Notes under the pieces: generated by a model | Databases searched by the model: none | Told to the model about the DNA's origin: nothing | What the model saw: the letters and a program-made list of their open reading frames with translations, nothing else | Shown: piece by piece, positions 58,901 to 64,000 of the stretch | Position numbering within the stretch: position 1 is the stretch's first letter | Layout: every line of letters begins with the position of its first letter | Source of the DNA: Pristionchus mayeri | Lineage: Eukaryota > Nematoda > Chromadorea > Rhabditida > Neodiplogasteridae | NCBI GenBank assembly: GCA_036245805.1 | Contig: BTRK01000005.1 | Coordinates: 17,894,984 to 17,958,983 of the forward strand | Length of the DNA: 64,000 nucleotides | Direction: 5' to 3' | Program-made: the position numbers and the translations under genes

Positions 58901-60247
58901 ACCAAGGTACTACGTAAGAAAACGATGCAAAACATGTAATTTAGTGATTCAGTTGCTGTTAGAGCATCGAAACTCGTAAGATCCTGCTATTTGGAGGCAC
59001 ATATCAAAACACATGTTGAGAAGAACATTTTATCTCCTTTTAACGTGCTATCTCGCTCTTTTGCGCAGGCGAGATATCATCTTTAATGGGGAAGTGTTAG
59101 CTAACTGATCCAGTGTTTCAAGGTTTTATTGGCACAATGTGTTACATTCCCCCTTCACCCCAAGCACTGCTAGTCACTTGTCGAGGCATTTTTTTGTTTA
59201 TCTTTCCCTGGGAGATAAGGAGCGAATCGTTGACCTGTCAATCATGCTAGAGTAGTAGATAGTGCACGATGAATTGCTACGATGGTGCAACTTGATAAGA
59301 GGAGAAGGACACGGTAACAGGTCGAGGTCACCCTGCGACAGCCGCTTGTAAAATCACTGTGTCCAGTGATGAATCGAGAACTGGAGATGAATCGATCGAT
59401 AATTGCAGGCTCGATGCGTATCTGGGAGGAGAAGGAGCTGGTGGATGCATTCAGCGCCGCCGGAATCGACCCCAAGCACTACTACTGGTGGGTCACGGGC
59501 GGATCAATACTGGCTGACCTCTTCTGGGATTGATGCGACCTCTCACCACTTATCTTGCTTATCGGGGAATGCGAATATAACGGAACCGTCGACCTGTCAA
59601 CAGAAAAGTCCTTCTTAATAATCATAGTTCTTTTGACTTTGGAGCCTTGGTGCAATGGAAGAACGCGATGTCGTAGTAACGAGCAGATGAGAGTCGCCAT
59701 AGGGGAAATTAGGGAGATGAATAGGGAGCGAGTGCAATAAAGTACCAGACGGTGATGGTAACAGATTTACAATGGACCGAACAGGAAGTGGTGAGAGAGA
59801 GGGACTAGTATATTGATGGAGAGAGAAGGGGGTTATGGTAAGAGTTGCACAATAGGCGATGGACTAGATATCCAGTCGATAATCTCCCCTGATCTTCAGG
59901 TACGTGGACCAGCGCAAGTACGGCTCGGTCCCGCACGGAGGATACGGTCTCGGATTGGAACGGTGAGTCGCAGAAGAAATCGGCCATCTGACGAAATTCA
60001 CTCCCTCAATTTTTATCGGACTGATAATTGGGAAAACGATTGCATTTGCTTTTCTGCAAATTTAAGTTTCACTTGGTGACGTTGAGTTGCACTAATCTTT
60101 CATATTCTCATTATCTTTCACTTGATTTGTGTATGAGAAGCTAAATCTAACCCTCTCTGTTTCAGATTCATCTGCTGGCTGACGAACACGCACCACATCA
60201 GGGACGTGTGCCTCTACCCTCGCTTCATCGGAAGATGTGCCCCCTAA
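55912..60247 (+). CDS. Asparaginyl-tRNA synthetase, cytosolic
   Basis: Class II aminoacyl-tRNA synthetase charging tRNA-Asn. The start [20 protein letters not shown] (55912) belongs to the N-terminal extension seen in animal AsnRS, followed by a Lys-rich linker ([16 protein letters not shown]). The anticodon-binding OB fold shows [39 protein letters not shown] and [20 protein letters not shown] (56510-56960). The catalytic core shows [20 protein letters not shown] (57540-57600), [20 protein letters not shown], motif 2 ([17 protein letters not shown]), [18 protein letters not shown], and motif 3 ([10 protein letters not shown], about 59937-59963). It ends [10 protein letters not shown], with the stop at 60245-60247. 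There are about 14 exons and all motifs are intact. In filarial worms the orthologue is a known extracellular antigen. One intron contains a 116-nt hairpin. Confidence 0.96.
57051..57166. repeat. Near-perfect 116-nt hairpin in AsnRS intron
   Basis: Arms of 50-51 bp (57051-57100 and 57116-57166) differ by one or two bases. The 15-base loop gaccggtcgaccggt is itself palindromic. It lies in the intron after the ISAAPP exon. Confidence 0.9.
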
Positions 60248-61457
60248 GATGACGACGATGAGGGAGGAAAGCCACTTTCAATTGCCCTCCTTCCTTCCTA
60301 TTCCCCTCGTTTATGCACTATCCTGTTATAGTGTGATTGATCTTTTCTCGTTTGGGTTCTTCCTTATTCCCTTTCGCCTTTCGTTTATCTACTCGTTGTT
60401 CCTACCCTGTTTTTCCCACAATTGATGTTACTCGTCTTTTCTGCTAATTAAATTCCATGGTTCACATCCAGTCTGTTTCCCTTGGTTCAGATTGTTGAGA
60501 TAGTATCATTATTTATGTTGGTTGAGTTACGTATAAACTATATTTGATCTGGGAGGGATGCTTTCAAGACTGTAATACAGCGTTGTAAAAACCGCTATCG
60601 CTATCTATTCCTGTCTGATATCAATGCCGAGCACTTCTCGCACTATACGAGATGGAGCTGACTATCTAGTGCTCTTTCTGCCCTGACCTCGTCATAATCC
60701 GCAATTCTCGTTAGATAGCCGACTGCTAATTATCGAATGTTCGAATGTGTCCCTACCATGCACTCTGCCCTCTCACTCGACCTCTTGTCCTTACATGCTA
60801 TTGTGTGCGCAGCCCCCCGCACTCGCTCGTCCCTTCCCTCCCTCCATTCCCTACCCTCTTCCCATCTCTTCTGCTGACCCAAACCGTCTTCTTGTGACCG
60901 CGTCGCGCGATGCTCGCAACGCGGCCTGTTCGCTAGGCTCTTCCCCCGCGAGCTCGCGCTCTGTTCGACCCTCTTCCTCCCTCCTCTCCTCCCCTTCTAT
61001 TTGTCTGTCTCTCTCACCTCTCTTCCCTTACACACTCGCTTCCCTCTCTGTCTCACTTATCGCTGAAAAAAGCGCGCCCCTTTTCACTTCGCGACGCCAA
61101 TTTTGAATGGAGGTGCCACCTGCGAGTAGAATGCACCCCTCTTTTTATCGTTATTAAACGAAAGCGATCCCTGTGGTGGTTGCTATTTAACTGCGAAATG
61201 CAAAGCCCAAGAGGATACTTTCCCTTCTTCCGCCTTTTCGTTAATGCGTCATCATTGTCGTGTTATCGCTTGAGTTCCAATGTGTTGTTATGTCTGACGT
61301 TGCAGGGGGTAATATCAGTAACCACCATCCATGGAGGTTGAAGCAGGAGTCAGCCAACAGGAACAGGAGTCAGTCGTGTTTTGTTTTCTAATTGCATTTT
61401 TCTTTTAAATTAATTAAACCTTGCAATTGCAGCCTGGGGGAGACTCGTCATGAGGGG
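60248..61457. other. Intergenic region, AsnRS 3' side to DOT1-like gene
   Basis: From 60740 the plus strand is strongly pyrimidine-rich (CT tracts to about 61080), giving a 119-codon Ser/Pro/Leu open frame (60747-61106) that I reject. A possible upstream ATG with a short coding run (MEVEAGVSQQEQE) occurs at 61331 but does not splice in phase to the next exon. Confidence 0.45.
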
Positions 61458-64000
61458 ATGGAGGAGGTTCCCTCTGAGCAGGGCGACACCGAATCCGTGG
61501 CCGAGTCTGTGGACGGTGGACTTCCAGGCACCAGTGGAGCAGAGGACTCGGCCAAAGTCAAGTTCAAGGTGAGGAAGGAAAAAGGAGAGATCTGACTGGT
61601 CAAAGAATGTGCGAAATAGAAATTTAGAACTGTGATTCCAAGTCTGTTGCTATTCGCGTCCTTTCTATTTCAGACTTGCTAAACATAGCTTCATATGCGC
61701 AGACAATAGTGGGAAGTTATTATTATGAAGCCACAGGTGAATTGTGATATCCCGGATGTTCTCTCGTCTATACCTTTAAGAAGAAGTACATTCCGCCCGC
61801 GCATTTTCTCTTAGCTCTCCTTTCGCAGCCATATTTACCACGAGAGCTGTCTCGTTCTAGCCACGACATTCTCTTTCTTGCTGCTCTCTCGTCTCCCTTT
61901 CTCTCTCTGCACTTCTATGAATCTCCTTCTCATTAGTCACCCACGCAGAAGTGTGCACCAGTGATGACTGGCACCCTCTTTCTGACGCTTATCTCTGAGG
62001 GAAAAAGGGGTGCAGTAGTGCACGAGTTCCACGTGTTTACAGATGGAACGATCGTGTGAGTAATGGACAGGTCTAGTTAGTCACCACGCATCTTCTGTAA
62101 ATACCAAAGTTGAAAGGGAGCGCGGTAAATGGAAGAGCTAGTTAACTGCAAAGTGAACCGATTCGAGTTACGTTTTTTCTTCCACTATAGCCGTCGTACC
62201 AAATGAGGTAAATGGGGTCACTGAGATAATGAAGAACTAAAAAGAGACACTTTTTATTGCTTCCCCGCACTTCTTTCAAAAGCTACGAATGCATCTCCGT
62301 CTATCTCATTTCCTACGAGTGTAGATGTGAAAAGTAGGGAGAGTACAGGTGGAAAATTAACCAAAAAGGGTTCGAGGACACCTCTCAATTAGCGCGCTCT
62401 TGCGAAGCAAAGGGACCGATCCGGAGTCCTCAATTTGGATGAGACAGATGTGAAGGCTGAAAAGGCACAGGTGGAGATGCATATAGAAAATGATGGATGG
62501 GAAGTGCGATAGCCTGAGGGCACTTTCTGATGCTTGCCTGAATATGGATTGATCTCTGCAGCTGCTGTCGCCGATGGGAGGTAAATCGATCGAGTTCACG
62601 ATGACCAGAGGACTGGCCAATCGAGACATACAGGAGGAGCTCACCATGCATCTCACGTACGTTTGATGGAGAGCGGAAATTTTGCCGGGATATTTTCACT
62701 ATTTTATATTTTGGCTCTATTTTGGAATGAAAATGCACCGGCTCATCAATACTGCTACTCGGGACCATTTCGGGAAATTCGATGTAGTGGAAGTGAAATG
62801 TTCTTCTTTGCAGTAATATATTCAAGCTGGGTCTCGGCATAAAGGAGGCATTCGAGAAGTCGCAGGCAGCTGAGTGGCAGGAGGTGAAATCATTGTGATA
62901 TTATATTTTTTAAAAAAATATTCCCTTGCGGAAGTTTGTCTAAGCTCTCCACTCTTTGCAGCTGCCGTGGTCTGATCCCGATAAGTGTCCTGCAATCATC
63001 ACGAGACTGAACAAGTGCATCGCATCCGTCGTCTCCCTGGTGAGTGGAGGGATCAGTCGGATCCATGGAGATGGATGCCTATTGGGACCGAGAATCGCCT
63101 AGAAACATTCCCAAAATGCTTTCCCTTCCGGTCTGATTCGCGTTCGACTCATGAATAAACAACCCAGGGAAGAGAAATGTAGTGATGATCATTGATCAGA
63201 GATTAAACTTACAACAAGTGATTGGGTATGTTTAGTGGCGCGGGGCGACTCGTCCTCACACGGATTCGGAGTGGTTCCAATCGCCCTTCTGCACCTCCGA
63301 GCAGAGCAAGAAACTCTCCTTCACCATCTTCAATCGGTCAGTTGGAGTGGTTAGTGGGGGTGGAAGGAGGTGTGAACATAGGAAAAGAAAATGATTTTAT
63401 TGTAAAGACCCTTGCTCTTTGGCTGATCTCTCCTTATCGTCAAAATTCCTGGTGCCAAATTGTTTTATCCTTCGTTACAGTTTTGTGTATTCACTCGGAT
63501 TAGAGAACAATACTTGTCAATCACACTCGAAATTTAATCGGAGAAGTAACATTTCTTGCCTGATCCCTGCCCCGTGGCACCTCAATGTGCCATCCACTTA
63601 TTGAGTATTCGTTCAATCTTCAAGCATTGACTCTCTCCTTGCAGAGTGGTGAAGAACGCGCAGGTGCTGAACAAGTGCTACAAGTCGTTCACCTCGCAGA
63701 CGTACGGAGAGACCTCCTTCGACCAGATACAGATCATACTAGATAGACTGCAGATGACTGACAAGGTACGGACCACCACACTTCTTCCTTCTGCTGACGT
63801 CATTCATCGCTTAGTCCATCCTAATCAAGAACTATTCTGGGATGAGTAGTGAACTATTTCTGAAACCAGTCTCATGTGGCTAGTGACAGATCCTGATATG
63901 GATACGGTAGCCATTGCATGGATCGATTTCAGGACGTGTTCGTTGACCTCGGATCGGGCGTCGGCCACGTCGTCACGTACGCTGCCGCCTACACCATGGT
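61458..64000 (+). CDS. DOT1-type histone H3-K79 methyltransferase, N-terminal part (runs off the window)
   Basis: Chromatin enzyme methylating H3 Lys-79 with S-adenosylmethionine. A likely start is at 61458 (MEEVPSEQGDTESVAESVDG), followed by an acidic stretch. Then come LLSPMGGKSIEFTMTRGLAN (62564-), IFKLGLGIKEAFEKSQAAEW (62818-62884), LPWSDPDKCPAIITRLNKCI (62962-63042), a CTSEQSKKLSFTIFNR segment (to about 63337) and VLNKCYKSFTSQTYGETSFD (63663-63722). The GETSF loop is a DOT1 signature that contacts cofactor and substrate. The last exon begins DVFVDLGSGVGHVVTYAAAY (63934-), which holds the DLGSGVG cofactor motif. The coding region is cut by the window edge. The start is not certain because an in-phase upstream exon could exist. 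Confidence 0.85.

Noticed and set aside
60747..61106. 119-codon plus-strand open frame
   Set aside because: Pyrimidine-rich upstream sequence gives a Ser/Pro/Leu peptide with no domain, and it precedes the DOT1-like gene without usable splicing.

Overview
The window is nuclear DNA of a free-living-type nematode. Genes are broken into many short exons by small introns with (T)TTTCAG-like acceptors. ATGs are often preceded by an acceptor-like AG, as expected where spliced leaders are added, and genes lie in closely spaced same-strand runs. The block arl-13-like / ribosomal P1 / ribosomal L27a / prohibitin-1 / eIF2-alpha (23.4-32.5 kb) matches, from memory, the gene content of the C. elegans Y37E3 region of chromosome I. 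All gene models below were assembled by eye from conserved peptide runs and splice sites; outer limits are exact where a start and stop codon are given, and internal exon ends are approximate.

Layout: 0-2.1 kb intergenic; 2.2-10.6 kb (+) acyltransferase-3/SGNH membrane enzyme, its introns loaded with a LINE fragment, two inverted-repeat DNA elements and a decayed mariner; 10.9-13.0 kb (-) casein-kinase-1/TTBK-like kinase; 13.2-14.0 kb (-) small secreted TTR-like protein; 14.8-17.4 kb (+) casein kinase 2 beta; 17.9-20.9 kb (-) short-chain dehydrogenase holding a 1.45-kb foldback in an intron; 21.4-22.4 kb (+) Asn-rich/coiled-coil protein; 23.4-26.3 kb (+) ARL13-like GTPase; 26.4-27.8 kb (-) P1 and L27a; 28.5-32.5 kb (+) prohibitin-1 and eIF2-alpha; 33.7-35.4 kb (-) a chimeric small-heat-shock-protein/ubiquitin gene; 36.1-42.4 kb (-) ankyrin-SAM protein, one intron of which hosts a tRNA-Arg and three small secreted-protein genes on the opposite strand; 42.8-54.9 kb (-) a run of an uncharacterised protein, a multi-pass membrane protein and a TM9SF (nonaspanin) protein; 55.9-60.2 kb (+) cytosolic asparaginyl-tRNA synthetase; 61.4 kb to the edge (+) the start of a DOT1-type histone H3K79 methyltransferase.

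The most unusual object is the sHSP-ubiquitin chimera (33726-35434). Alpha-crystallin-type exons alternate in frame with ubiquitin exons, the pair has been duplicated in tandem, and the last ubiquitin lacks the Gly-Gly tail. The first sHSP domain carries an apparent frameshift and a missing AG acceptor, so it may be partly decayed or the sequence may contain errors. Next in interest are the nested cluster of secreted peptides, several long intronic hairpins, and two short motifs (GATCAAAGATCA-like and TACnGTA-like) scattered through introns of unrelated genes.
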